A stretch of DNA of 64,000 nt from an uncultured Bacteroidales bacterium (GTDB lineage Bacteria; Bacteroidota; Bacteroidia; Bacteroidales; Muribaculaceae): positions 1 through 64,000 of the forward strand of contig CASEAQ010000010.1 of assembly GCA_949285735.1 (NCBI GenBank). Reading direction: 5' to 3'. The translations under genes were made by a program, and so were the position numbers. This document shows positions 17,753 through 26,203 of the stretch, piece after piece. Every line of letters begins with the position of its first letter. Positions within the stretch are counted from its first letter, which is position 1. A model generated the notes under the pieces. The model ran no database searches and was not told the DNA's origin. It saw only the letters and a program-made list of their open reading frames with translations.

Positions 17753-18178
17753 TCACTTCATTCCGAGTATTGCCTCGACGGCAAGGCGATAACTATCGAG
17801 CCCGAAGCCGGCTATCACTCCGGCGCAAGCCGCCGAAATCATGCTGTGGTGGCGCACCTGCTCGCGCTTGTGCACATTGGAAATATGCACTTCCACCACT
17901 GGGGCAGTTATCGAACGTATGGCATCGGCTATGGCAAGCGACGTGTGGGTGTATGCCCCCGCATTCAGCACAATGCCATCGCAATCAAAACCCACGCGGT
18001 GCAGCTCGTCGATGATGAAACCCTCCACATTACTCTGGAAATAATGCAATTCGGCAGCCCCTTCATATCGCTGGCGCAATGCAACAAGATAGTCTTCAAA
18101 ACGTTGCTCGCCATATATGTCGCGCTCGCGAGTGCCAAGCAAGTTCAAATTGGGGCCGTTGATTATAGCTATCTTCAT
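17753..18178 (-). CDS. aroQ: Type II 3-dehydroquinate dehydratase
   Basis: At 141 aa this is the usual size for AroQ, the shikimate-pathway enzyme that dehydrates 3-dehydroquinate. The signatures INGPNLNLLGTRE (residue 6 on, with active-site Arg and the following Tyr) and LNAGAYTHTS (about 75) are intact, as is VHISN near 103. It is first in a minus-strand run with pyk and the methyltransferase, and has its own consensus promoter. Confidence 0.96.
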   Translation of the reverse strand: MKIAIINGPNLNLLGTRERDIYGEQRFEDYLVALRQRYEGAAELHYFQSNVEGFIIDELHRVGFDCDGIVLNAGAYTHTSLAIADAIRSITAPVVEVHISNVHKREQVRHHSMISAACAGVIAGFGLDSYRLAVEAILGMK

Positions 18179-18207
18179 AAGGAAAGGAGTGTTTTACTTC
18201 TTTTTTG

Positions 18208-18239
18208 CAAAATTAGGCACACTTTTCATTTTCGGCAAA
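18208..18239 (-). promoter_or_regulatory. aroQ promoter
   Basis: On the minus strand TTTG (plus 18236-18239), a 20-bp spacer and TAATTTTG (plus 18208-18215) match the consensus exactly, about 30 bp before the aroQ start. Positions 18240-18460 contain no gene; transcripts from the invertible promoter would cross them. Confidence 0.8.
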
Positions 18240-18460
18240 TTAGAACCTGCATAAATTTTACAATGTTTTAAATTTTCGTTGCAGTTCTGCTTTTTATAAC
18301 GATGCCACAAGTTGTATTTTCGTGAATCCTGCCACACCATAAATCTATATTATTATGGCCAATCGACCATGCACCTTCAATCCACACCAAACCTCATATT
18401 TCCCGCCTCAACTCCATTCAATAGCCACCAACCATGACTCGATGGGGCTACAAACAACAA

Positions 18461-18486
18461 TGCCGTTACTTGGCAGGTAACGGCAC
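18461..18486. repeat. Left inverted repeat of the invertible segment
   Basis: This 26-bp sequence is the exact reverse complement of 19690-19715. It is also internally palindromic, TGCCGTTAC-N7-GTAACGGCA, so a recombinase could bind it as two half-sites. It contains GTTAC-N7-GTAAC, which I recall as one of the inverted-repeat classes of invertible promoters in Bacteroides fragilis. Confidence 0.92.
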
Positions 18487-18498
18487 GGTTAGTCGCTG

Positions 18499-18530
18499 CA
18501 AATATAGGCATTTTTTTATTAATGCACAAG
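18499..18530 (-). promoter_or_regulatory. Invertible promoter, now pointing left
   Basis: On the minus strand a -33 CTTG (plus 18527-18530) lies about 20 bp from a perfect -7 box TATATTTG (plus 18499-18506). Transcription would start near 18493, just inside the left repeat, and run toward aroQ. If the segment flipped, the same promoter would sit next to the right repeat and read into the lipoprotein gene at 19788. Confidence 0.8.
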
Positions 18531-18697
18531 ATATTGGATTTTTTTGAGAAAAAACATGAACAGAACGCAAAAAACTGTTTCGATTTCTACTGACACACAG
18601 TTTTAGCACCCGAAATTAAACCGCAACCCTATTGTTCATGCTTTGAGCCCAAAAGAAAACAACTTCTTAAAAACACATAAATAAACGATTCTAAATT

Positions 18698-19630
18698 ATG
18701 AACAAGACATCCATATCGGAAATGATGAGAGTGCTGGTTGACGAATACAAGCTCAACCGCCAATGGGGAACAGCACACGTGTATCAAAGCGCACTCAATG
18801 CCTTTGCGGCATTCGCAGGCAGGCGCAACCTGCACTTCGACGACCTGTCGGCACACATCGTAAAAGACTTTGAGATATTCCTGCGGCAGCGGCAATGCAG
18901 CTGGAACACCGTGGCAACCTACATGAAGGCACTCAAAGCCACCTACAACCGCGCCGTAGAGATGGGCTTGGCAGCATATACGCCACGCCTCTTTGCCAAC
19001 GTGCGCATTGCCGTCACCAACTGCCGCAAACGCGCCCTCGATGCCATCGAGATAGCTCCATTGGTAGCTACCAGTGCCACACCGCCATCGCCCACCCTGC
19101 ACCAGGTGAAACTCGTGTTTGCGCTCATGTTCCTGCTCAGGGGCATACCCTTTGTCGATCTTGCCTTCCTGCGCAAAGACAACATACGCAACGGCTACCT
19201 GTCATACCGCCGCCGCAAGACGGGACGAACACTCACAGTGAAACTCACCGCCGAAGCAACGGCAATCATCAAAACCCTCACCGCCGACACTCCCCGCAAA
19301 TCGCCCTACCTGTTCCCCTTCATAAACAGCCAAGAGGGAAGCCTGCAAGCATACAACGAATACCAACGGGCGTTGCGCAAACTCAACCACCAGTTGCGCA
19401 AACTGTCGGCAGCAATGAATTACGCCCGCCTGAGCACCTACACGGCGCGCCATTCATGGGCGACAATGGCATATTACTGCGAAATACACCAAGGCATAAT
19501 CTCCGAAGCGATGGGCCACTCGTCGATTGCCGTCACCGAGACCTACCTGAAACCCTTCCACAACGACCGCATCGACCAAGCCAACGACACCGTAATCGCA
19601 TACATCAAATCCTCCACCAAAAACAAATAA
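18698..19630 (+). CDS. Tyrosine recombinase (DNA invertase-type integrase)
   Basis: The 310-aa protein has an N-terminal SAM-like core-binding domain (about 1-110) and a C-terminal catalytic domain (about 120-300). The catalytic residues are visible: Arg in FLLRGIPF (about 148), YTARHSW (Arg and His, with Tyr in place of the usual first His), MGH near 275 and the nucleophile Tyr in TETYL. Size and motif match Bacteroides invertases. It lies inside the segment bounded by the 26-bp repeats, so it would flip along with the promoter. No phage or conjugation genes are near. Confidence 0.9.
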   Translation: MNKTSISEMMRVLVDEYKLNRQWGTAHVYQSALNAFAAFAGRRNLHFDDLSAHIVKDFEIFLRQRQCSWNTVATYMKALKATYNRAVEMGLAAYTPRLFANVRIAVTNCRKRALDAIEIAPLVATSATPPSPTLHQVKLVFALMFLLRGIPFVDLAFLRKDNIRNGYLSYRRRKTGRTLTVKLTAEATAIIKTLTADTPRKSPYLFPFINSQEGSLQAYNEYQRALRKLNHQLRKLSAAMNYARLSTYTARHSWATMAYYCEIHQGIISEAMGHSSIAVTETYLKPFHNDRIDQANDTVIAYIKSSTKNK

Positions 19631-19689
19631 AAAATTCCATCCACAAACTACTGCCCACGAAACAATAATCCCTAATTGAAAAACTGCCC

Positions 19690-19715
19690 GTGCCGTTACC
19701 TGCCAAGTAACGGCA
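19690..19715. repeat. Right inverted repeat of the invertible segment
   Basis: This is the 26-bp partner of 18461-18486, identical in reverse complement. It ends 72 bp before the lipoprotein ATG. The segment just inside it (19631-19689) shows no promoter reading right, so the lipoprotein lacks an evident promoter in this orientation. Confidence 0.92.
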
Positions 19716-19787
19716 ACCTATATTAGGAATTTAATAGTAAAATCAAAACAACTCTTTTCATTTTTAATATTTAAAGTTTTTATTATT

Positions 19788-22709
19788 ATGGTTAAAAAGT
19801 TTTTAAGTGCAACCTTGTTTGGATTCCTCATGCTGGGATCAGCAGGGATGTTTGTAGCTTGCGACGACTACGACGACACCGACTTAAGGATGCGCGTTGA
19901 AGCTGTGGAAGGCTCTCTTGCCGATTTGCAAGCACAGATAGAAAATGGAGCTGTGATCCAATCGGTCACCCCATCGGCAGACGGTATCACCATCACAATG
20001 ATGGACGGTACCACCTACAACATCACCAACGGCAAGGACGGTGCTGATGGTGCTACCGGCGCTGACGGAAAACCAGGATCGGTTGTTGAAATCGGTGAAA
20101 ACGGCAACTGGTTTATCGACGGCGTTGACACTGGTATGCCTTCACGTGGTGCCGATGGACAAGACGGTCAGGACGGTGCAGACGGACAAGACGGCACAAC
20201 CCCGACAATCGAAATCATCGACGGCTACTGGTGGATAAACGGTGCCAACACCAATGTTCCTGCAACTGGAGCTAACGGTGCTGATGGCGAAGACGGTACG
20301 GAAATCACTATCGGCGAAAATGGCAACTGGTTCCTCGACGGCGTTGACAGCGGCGTGAAAGCACAAGGCCCGCAAGGTCCTCAGGGCCCTGCCGGTGAAG
20401 AAGGCGCACAAGGACCAGAAGGACCTCAAGGCCCTGCTGGCGAAGATGCCAACTTGGTTTATTACTTCCCGGGCGAAGACGGTTACTGGTATAAGGTGGT
20501 TTGCACACCCGATGAAGTAGAAGTAAGCCGCGACAAAACACAAGCAACTTGGTTGCCCGAAGGCACAATCACAGCCGTTTACGACACCGAGTCGCAAGTA
20601 TTGGCACTCTACAACGTAAAGGGTGGCGAAGGCGAGAACAACGTTATCCGCATCAAGTTGTCGGAACCCCTCGTTGGTTTGCTCTTCGTTCCCGACGCTC
20701 TTAAGGACGGTGTAGGCGTTACCACATATTATTCGCTTTCGGTTGAAACCACTCCTGGCAACTACAAGTTCTTGGCTTCGAGCGACCTCGTAATGGATTA
20801 CCGCATGAACCCAAGCAACGCCGACCTCACCAACCTTAAAGACAAGGCTGCATGGTCGTTCGTAAACCGCACCGTTACAGTGCGCTCTGCCGATGACCAA
20901 GCCGACTTGCTCGAAATCAAGGGTGTTGAATTTGAAAACGGCAAAGCCACTGTTACCGCTGTCACCAAGCGTCAAGACAACTCTGCCACCTACGATGACA
21001 AAGACAACAAGGAAATTTTGGTGGCTCTGCAAGCAACCGACAAAACTCAGTCGGGCACAGAGCGCGTCATAACTTCTGACTATTCTATCATCGACTTCCA
21101 GACACTCAATGACTTCAGAATCGCCAAGAAGCATGAATTGCCAATTAGCTCTGAAACGCAACGCTACTATCCCGAAACTTGGAGCGGCAACGTAACAGAC
21201 GCTACAGCCTCCGATTATTCGTTTGTTTACACCGAGCAATGCAACCTCAATGCTCTTGCCGAGGCTTGGGCAACTTCCTACGCACACATCAGCCTCGTTG
21301 AAGCCGGCTTTGAGGAATATCTCACCTACACATTCGAGGAAACCAAGATAAAGGGTAGCGATGGTACCGAACAAGACTACTACACCTCAATCTCGGAAAA
21401 TGAAGATGGCGAATACGTGATGACAGTTGACAACGGCCCCAACGGAACTCCTACGGAAGCTGCTATCGGCCGCAAGCCAGTGGTTAAGGTTTCGGCATTC
21501 ATCAACGGAACTCAAATCGCTACTGGATATATCGTTATCGAAGTAAGGAGAACACCCGACGTGGTATTGCCAGTTTACAATGTACCCGATAAGAACATCG
21601 AAATTGAATACACTACATTGGCTGATGCCAACAGCTGGACGAAGGGTTACGCATTCGACTGGGCTACTGTAAACGATGAAATATACAAGGCACTCGGCAT
21701 TCCAGCCGAAGACTTCTCGAAACTCTACGACTACAGCAATGTTTCGTTCAACACTGCTACTGGCGTTAACGTAGTGATAAATCCGTTCAACAGCGATCCT
21801 ACGTTGACCGACGGTCTCGTTGAAGTTTCGTTCAACGACCAAGTTAACATCCCGACAGGCTCGATGTCGAGCAACGGCACAATAAAGGTTACAATTCCAG
21901 CCGTTGACAACACTGCCAACCGTGACATTGTAATCACTATCAATTACACTGTTAACGATAAGTGTGTAGCACCCGACTTCAACCCGCAATATGTTTCTAA
22001 CGGCACTCAAGTAGTTCGCGGTACGCTCGACAGCAACACTGGCAAGTGGATTATGCAGACTACGTTGTCTGAAGCATATATTGACTACCTTGAAGGCTAT
22101 GGCTACGGCAACCACACTTATGAGTTTGAGCTTGCACCAAATGCACCTGCCGGCGTTACCATCACCGATGCAGCCACAGCAGGAGGCTTCCAGAAGCAAA
22201 CAATACAACTCACCACCGAACTCGGCACAAACGAAGTTCGCAGAGTACCGGTTCGCTTGGTTGCTAAGCGTGACAATGGTTCGGAACACTACTTCAACCA
22301 CATTGTAGAGTTCAGGTCGCCGATTGCAGTAATTGTAAACGAAGGTCAACCTTTCGTTCTTGAAACTCCGCTCGCATTGCCGCAGACCGAAGATGTAGCA
22401 GAAGACGTTGACGTTTCGCTCATCGTAGGCAACGTACTGCTGTGGGACAACAAGGCTGTAACCGCCAATGCTGCTCTTTATGGTTTGACTACCAACGACT
22501 TCATATTCAGTTATGCTATAAAGGCTGGCGAAGACCAAAACGGTCGCTTGACAATCGACAAGACTACTGGTATGCTCACTTGGGACAACGACGGCACCGA
22601 ATTGAGGGAAGACATCACAGCCCACGTCATAGTAACGTTGCGCATTCCAAACATCGGTACTATGGAAGTTGAAGTGCCTGTAATCTTAAAAGCGACTCAG
22701 GGTGTATGA
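19788..22709 (+). CDS. Collagen-like surface lipoprotein (DUF4988-type), phase-variable candidate
   Basis: The 973-aa protein has a lipoprotein signal (hydrophobic 5-21, lipobox FVAC, Cys25) followed by an acidic, coiled-coil-like stretch (RMRVEAVEGSLADLQAQIE) as in DUF4988 proteins. Residues 81-220 contain Gly-rich stretches, ending in nine Gly-X-Y triplets (about 194-220). Between them are repeats of the ENGNWFIDGVDTG type, seen at about 104, 144 and 176. The long C-terminus (about 230-973) looks like tandem beta-sandwich domains. It is probably an outer-surface adhesin or structural protein. Codon use is richer in T-ending codons (GGT, GTT, GCT) than most neighbours. Its only apparent promoter is the invertible one. 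Confidence 0.85.
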   Translation: MVKKFLSATLFGFLMLGSAGMFVACDDYDDTDLRMRVEAVEGSLADLQAQIENGAVIQSVTPSADGITITMMDGTTYNITNGKDGADGATGADGKPGSVVEIGENGNWFIDGVDTGMPSRGADGQDGQDGADGQDGTTPTIEIIDGYWWINGANTNVPATGANGADGEDGTEITIGENGNWFLDGVDSGVKAQGPQGPQGPAGEEGAQGPEGPQGPAGEDANLVYYFPGEDGYWYKVVCTPDEVEVSRDKTQATWLPEGTITAVYDTESQVLALYNVKGGEGENNVIRIKLSEPLVGLLFVPDALKDGVGVTTYYSLSVETTPGNYKFLASSDLVMDYRMNPSNADLTNLKDKAAWSFVNRTVTVRSADDQADLLEIKGVEFENGKATVTAVTKRQDNSATYDDKDNKEILVALQATDKTQSGTERVITSDYSIIDFQTLNDFRIAKKHELPISSETQRYYPETWSGNVTDATASDYSFVYTEQCNLNALAEAWATSYAHISLVEAGFEEYLTYTFEETKIKGSDGTEQDYYTSISENEDGEYVMTVDNGPNGTPTEAAIGRKPVVKVSAFINGTQIATGYIVIEVRRTPDVVLPVYNVPDKNIEIEYTTLADANSWTKGYAFDWATVNDEIYKALGIPAEDFSKLYDYSNVSFNTATGVNVVINPFNSDPTLTDGLVEVSFNDQVNIPTGSMSSNGTIKVTIPAVDNTANRDIVITINYTVNDKCVAPDFNPQYVSNGTQVVRGTLDSNTGKWIMQTTLSEAYIDYLEGYGYGNHTYEFELAPNAPAGVTITDAATAGGFQKQTIQLTTELGTNEVRRVPVRLVAKRDNGSEHYFNHIVEFRSPIAVIVNEGQPFVLETPLALPQTEDVAEDVDVSLIVGNVLLWDNKAVTANAALYGLTTNDFIFSYAIKAGEDQNGRLTIDKTTGMLTWDNDGTELREDITAHVIVTLRIPNIGTMEVEVPVILKATQGV

Positions 22710-22766
22710 TATTGTATAGTAGGATCATATAACAATAAAAACTGAAGTCCTTAATAATGATGGATG

Positions 22767-22799
22767 GGGCAGCCGTGAGGTTGCCCTTTCCTGTTTTTA
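22767..22799 (+). terminator. Terminator of the surface lipoprotein
   Basis: GGGCAGCC (22767-22774) and GGTTGCCC (22779-22786) form an 8-bp stem with a GTGA tetraloop, followed by a T-rich run. Confidence 0.85.
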
Positions 22800-22897
22800 T
22801 ATAGCCAAAACAGAAACTAACCTACAAGACCCGAACCAAGGATTATTCACGTCAGCCGCAAAAAAGTTTTTCGTTAAAAGAAAACAACTTCCGATAT

Positions 22898-22928
22898 TTT
22901 GCACTATTCAGGCAATATGCTAAATTTG
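22898..22928 (+). promoter_or_regulatory. pyrH-frr promoter
   Basis: TTTG (22898-22901), 19 bp, and TAAATTTG (22921-22928) match the consensus. An in-frame GTG at 22928 overlaps the -7 box and cannot be the start codon, which fixes the pyrH start at 22955. Confidence 0.8.
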
Positions 22929-22954
22929 TGAAATATTCATATAAACATCATGTC

Positions 22955-23665
22955 ATGAGAACCAAGTACAACAGAATATTGCTGAAGTTGAGCGGCGAAT
23001 CGCTCATGGGCAATCAAGGTTATGGCATCGACCCACAACGCGTGGGCGACTATGCACGGCAAATAAAAGAAGCTGCCCAGAGCGGCGTGGAAATAGCAAT
23101 CGTGATTGGCGGCGGCAACATCTTCCGCGGCTTGGCTGGTGCTGCTCGTGGCGTTGACCGCGTGAAAGGCGACCAGATGGGAATGCTCGCCACCGTCATC
23201 AATTCGCTTGCGCTCAGCTCAGCACTCGAAAGCATTGGGCAACCTGCACAAGTGTTTACTGCCGTCAATATGTTCCCAATAGGCGAGCATTACAGCAAGT
23301 GGCGCGCCATCGATGCCATGAAAGCTGGCAAGGTGGCAATCATAGCCGGTGGCACAGGCAACCCGTTCTTCACCACCGACACGGGTTCGGCTCTGCGCGG
23401 CATTGAAGTCGAAGCCGATGTGATGTTGAAGGGTACTCGCGTCGATGGCATATACACTGCCGACCCCGAAAAAGACCCGACAGCTACCAAGTTTACCGAA
23501 ATCAGCTACGACGAGATATACACCCGCGGCTTGAAAGTGATGGATCTCACTGCCACAACATTGTGCAAGGAAAACAAGCTGCCAATTATCGTTTTCGACA
23601 TGGACACCGTGGGCAATCTTGCCAAGGTGCTCGACGGGCAGCCGATAGGCACACTGGTGTACTGA
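22955..23665 (+). CDS. pyrH: UMP kinase
   Basis: The 236-aa amino-acid-kinase-fold enzyme phosphorylates UMP to UDP. Signatures: [12 protein letters not shown] at the N-terminus (nucleotide-binding Lys and Gly), [10 protein letters not shown] (about 50), [11 protein letters not shown] (about 140) and KVMDLTA near 200. The start is set by the promoter position. frr follows after 70 bp, the usual bacterial pairing. Confidence 0.96.
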   Translation: MRTKYNRILLKLSGESLMGNQGYGIDPQRVGDYARQIKEAAQSGVEIAIVIGGGNIFRGLAGAARGVDRVKGDQMGMLATVINSLALSSALESIGQPAQVFTAVNMFPIGEHYSKWRAIDAMKAGKVAIIAGGTGNPFFTTDTGSALRGIEVEADVMLKGTRVDGIYTADPEKDPTATKFTEISYDEIYTRGLKVMDLTATTLCKENKLPIIVFDMDTVGNLAKVLDGQPIGTLVY

Positions 23666-23735
23666 TTCATGCCTCACCAGCCGCAGCATAATCATTTGTA
23701 ATGCAATATATTCCAAAATTATATACGACACTATT

Positions 23736-24296
23736 ATGAACGACGTTAATCATTACCTGAATCCAGCCGAGGAGAAAATGGAACTTGCCGTTGCCTACCT
23801 CGAAGAGACCCTCGCACGGATACGTGCCGGCAAGGCCAACCCGAAAATCCTCGACGGAATACGTGTTGACTACTATGGCAGCCAAGCACCCATCAGCAAC
23901 GTAGCAAACGTGGCTGTGCCTGATGCCCGCACCATCACAATTACCCCGTGGGAAAAGTCGATGTTCAAGGTTATCGAAAAGGCTATCATCGACTCCGACC
24001 TCGGCATCATGCCCGAAAACAACGGCGAAATAATACGCATCTCCATACCGCCTCTCACCGAGGAACGCCGCAAGTCGCTCGTAAAGCAATCTAAAAACGA
24101 GGCAGAACAAGCTAAAATATCGGTACGCAACGCTCGCCGCGAAGCAATCGACGGTTTGAAAAAGGCTGTCAAGGAAGGCATGGCTGAAGATGTGGAAAAA
24201 GATGCCGAAGACAAGCTGCAAAAGGCTCACGACCGCTACATGAAGAAAATCGATGAATTGTTTGCTTTGAAAGAGAAAGAAATTCTCACTGTATAA
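23736..24296 (+). CDS. frr: Ribosome recycling factor
   Basis: At 186 aa this is standard RRF length. The protein has the long-helix pattern with [31 protein letters not shown] and the C-terminal [21 protein letters not shown] region. RRF with EF-G splits post-termination ribosomes. It is co-transcribed with pyrH. Confidence 0.97.
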   Translation: MNDVNHYLNPAEEKMELAVAYLEETLARIRAGKANPKILDGIRVDYYGSQAPISNVANVAVPDARTITITPWEKSMFKVIEKAIIDSDLGIMPENNGEIIRISIPPLTEERRKSLVKQSKNEAEQAKISVRNARREAIDGLKKAVKEGMAEDVEKDAEDKLQKAHDRYMKKIDELFALKEKEILTV

Positions 24297-24324
24297 TCTT
24301 TTCGAGCTTACGCAAAAAAATCAT

Positions 24325-24369
24325 GGCAGGAACGGGAAGCTGGCTTCAGCTCCACCTCCTGCCTTTTTT
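24325..24369 (+). terminator. Terminator after frr
   Basis: GGCAGG (24325-24330) pairs with CCTGCC (24358-24363), with an inner AGCTG/CAGCT stem, followed by TTTTTT. Confidence 0.85.
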
Positions 24370-24520
24370 GATTACCTTGCTTCCAGCTTGTAACATTTTG
24401 AGCCATACTGACTTCCTCAATTGCTTCTCAAGGCACGAAAAAACAATCGATTCCGTTTCTTTTTACACTCGTTTTGTACTATCTTTGCCACTGTAGCATC
24501 CACATAATCCATAATATATT

Positions 24521-25196
24521 ATGAGGTATCTTAATCCTAAAGCCGATTTGACTTTCAAGAAAGTGTTTGGTGAGCATCCCGACCTCATCATCAGCTTTCT
24601 CAATGCCCTGCTACCCTTCGAGAAGCCTGAGGAGGAAATTACTTGGGTAGAGTACCTTAACCCCGAACTGGTACCCTTCAACCCCCTGCGCAAGGACAGC
24701 GTCGTTGACGTTAGGTGCAAGGACCGACTCGGGAGGCAGTTCATAGTGGAAATGCAGATGATGTGGACTTCCGCATACAAGCAACGCGTGCTATTCAACG
24801 CCTCAAAGGCATACGTCAGCCAGCTCCCGTTTACTCGCTGAACCTCGTGAACGACACTTTCTCGACAAGCAACAGGTATTACCACGACTACCGTATTGTC
24901 GAGGTGGAGGAAACCGGAGAAGTCATCGAGGGCTTGCGGTTCATTTTCATCGAGTTGCCGAAATTCACTCCAAGGAACTACGGCGACAAGAAGATGCAGG
25001 TGCTGTGGCTGCGATACCTGACCGAAATCGGGGAAGACACATTAGCACACAAAAGATGCAAATCAGCAGCTCACGACGAGAAGGTGTCGAAGAGGGTATC
25101 AAAAAAACAGCCCGAGGCATGAAAGAGGCTGGCATAAGCCTCGACCTGATTGCCAAGATTACTGGCTTGAGTAACGATGAAATAAAAAAACTGTAA
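24521..25196 (+). pseudogene. Rpn-family (PD-(D/E)XK) nuclease gene, broken
   Basis: The N-terminal frame from 24521 encodes the start of an Rpn-type nuclease, once annotated as a transposase: LNPKADLTFKKVFG, then the nuclease core VVDVRCKDRLGRQFIVEMQM. It stops at 24841. The next part (PVYSLNLVNDTF to WLRYLTEI) continues in another frame up to about 25030. The C-terminal tail (EGIKKTARGMKEAG, ending LSNDEIKKL) lies in a third frame up to 25196. Compared with intact relatives as I remember them, about 10 and about 70 residues are missing at the two junctions. A -7 box TATCTTTG (24480-24487) is still present. The gene is decayed. Confidence 0.82.
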
Positions 25197-25212
25197 TCCA
25201 TTGAACACATAA

Positions 25213-25240
25213 AGGGCGCACAATAAAGATTGTACGCCCT
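25213..25240. terminator. Hairpin between the pseudogene and the cupin gene
   Basis: AGGGCG and CGCCCT flank ACAAT/ATTGT in a near-perfect stem. Flanking A- and T-tracts are short, so termination is possible in both directions but not certain. Confidence 0.5.
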
Positions 25241-25266
25241 AAAAATGTGTTTATGCTGCACATATA

Positions 25267-25716
25267 TCACCACTTCACAGGCTCACCCAATATCACGCCA
25301 TCAGCAGCATCTTCGGCAGTAAATGTTGCACCACGATACTGCACACACAGCATGATGAGCGGCGATGCCCCATTGTTGCGCACCGAACGGCGACCATCGG
25401 GAGCCACACGCACAACACTACCTTCCTTGACAGGAATAATTTGCCCGTCAACCTGAAACTCTCCCTCACCACCGAGGAAGAAGTAAAGTTCCTCGTGCTG
25501 CTTGTGGGTGTGCAGGAAACCTGTTTCTGTACCTGGTTGGAAAATTTGGAACGAGAAATCAGCCCCCGTTGCGCCAAGTGCAGCTCCTCCAAACACCTTG
25601 CCAGGTATTTTCACTTCAGGTCCGAGTTCAAGAACATACTCACCCAGTTCGCCCAATTTGCCAACGTTGATTGCACTGAAATTTTCAGCCGATGCAATTT
25701 TTTCAATCTGTTTCAT
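25267..25716 (-). CDS. Single-domain cupin protein
   Basis: The 149-aa protein has one cupin barrel with a metal-binding His cluster HTHKQHEELYFFLGGEGEF at about 71-89 and a second motif near RVAPDGRRSVRN. It binds a metal and may act as an isomerase, dioxygenase or sugar-binding protein. It is a single gene with its own promoter. Function unknown. Confidence 0.8.
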   Translation of the reverse strand: MKQIEKIASAENFSAINVGKLGELGEYVLELGPEVKIPGKVFGGAALGATGADFSFQIFQPGTETGFLHTHKQHEELYFFLGGEGEFQVDGQIIPVKEGSVVRVAPDGRRSVRNNGASPLIMLCVQYRGATFTAEDAADGVILGEPVKW

Positions 25717-25787
25717 AGCTTTATTATTTTACAGTAAAAACTTTAATACAAACCTTGCAACATAAAGTTGCTCTCTTTTTCTCACCA

Positions 25788-25819
25788 CAAAATTAAGCAC
25801 CATTTAACTATAAAACAAG
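25788..25819 (-). promoter_or_regulatory. Promoter of the cupin gene
   Basis: On the minus strand CTTG (plus 25816-25819), 20 bp and TAATTTTG (plus 25788-25795) fit the consensus, about 70 bp before the cupin start. Positions 25820-25947 show nothing else that I can support. Confidence 0.6.
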
Positions 25820-25947
25820 AAGTTACCTACAAGTAAGCAAGTTACCGCAACCTCACCGTTGCTCACTTCCAGCCGCTTTCATAACTCATTTTTCTTAAAA
25901 AAATTGACCACATAAAAATGGAGAACTGCCAAATTCCACCAAGACAA

Positions 25948-25980
25948 ATAAAAAAAGCAGTTAAGCGCGTGCTTAACTGC
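25948..25980 (-). terminator. Terminator of the tRNA gene
   Basis: A perfect 10-bp stem, GCAGTTAAGC (25957-25966) with GCTTAACTGC (25971-25980), is followed on the minus strand by a T run. It sits 7 bp beyond the tRNA 3' end. Confidence 0.9.
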
Positions 25981-25987
25981 TTGGGAG

Positions 25988-26061
25988 TGGTCCCACTTGG
26001 GCTTGAACCAAGGACCCCCTGATTATGAGTCAGATGCTCTAACCAACTGAGCTATGGGACC
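25988..26061 (-). tRNA. tRNA-Met (anticodon CAT), elongator-like
   Basis: On the minus strand a 74-nt cloverleaf is visible. The acceptor GGTCCCA pairs with TGGGACC, the D arm reads AGCTCAGTTGGTTAGAGC, and the anticodon loop CTCATAA sits in a CTGA/TCAG stem. The T arm is CTTGG-TTCAAGC-CCAAG, and the discriminator is A. CCA is not encoded. CAT could also be tRNA-Ile read after lysidine modification; the fully paired acceptor argues against the initiator. Confidence 0.9.
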
Positions 26062-26088
26062 TGCTTATTGATTGTTCAAAAGCGATTG

Positions 26089-26120
26089 CAAAGTTATGCA
26101 TTTATTTTTAATAATGCAAC
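26089..26120 (-). promoter_or_regulatory. Promoter of the tRNA gene
   Basis: On the minus strand GTTG (plus 26117-26120), 20 bp and TAACTTTG (plus 26089-26096) precede the tRNA by about 28 bp. Confidence 0.6.
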
Positions 26121-26203
26121 ACATCAACCCATTTTTCTGCAAAAAATCTATTCAAAAAGATTCTATACGCCGCATCATACGAAGCAAACCATTCCCCTGC
26201 GAA

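Noticed and set aside
18698-19630. Integrase as sign of a prophage or integrative element
   Set aside because: No phage, conjugation or tRNA-attachment features nearby, and the flanking repeats are inverted, not direct; an invertase fits better.
25822-25845. GTTAC-N6-GTAAG resembling the recombinase repeat
   Set aside because: Wrong spacer, a mismatch, no flanking match and no inverted partner; not a second recombination site.
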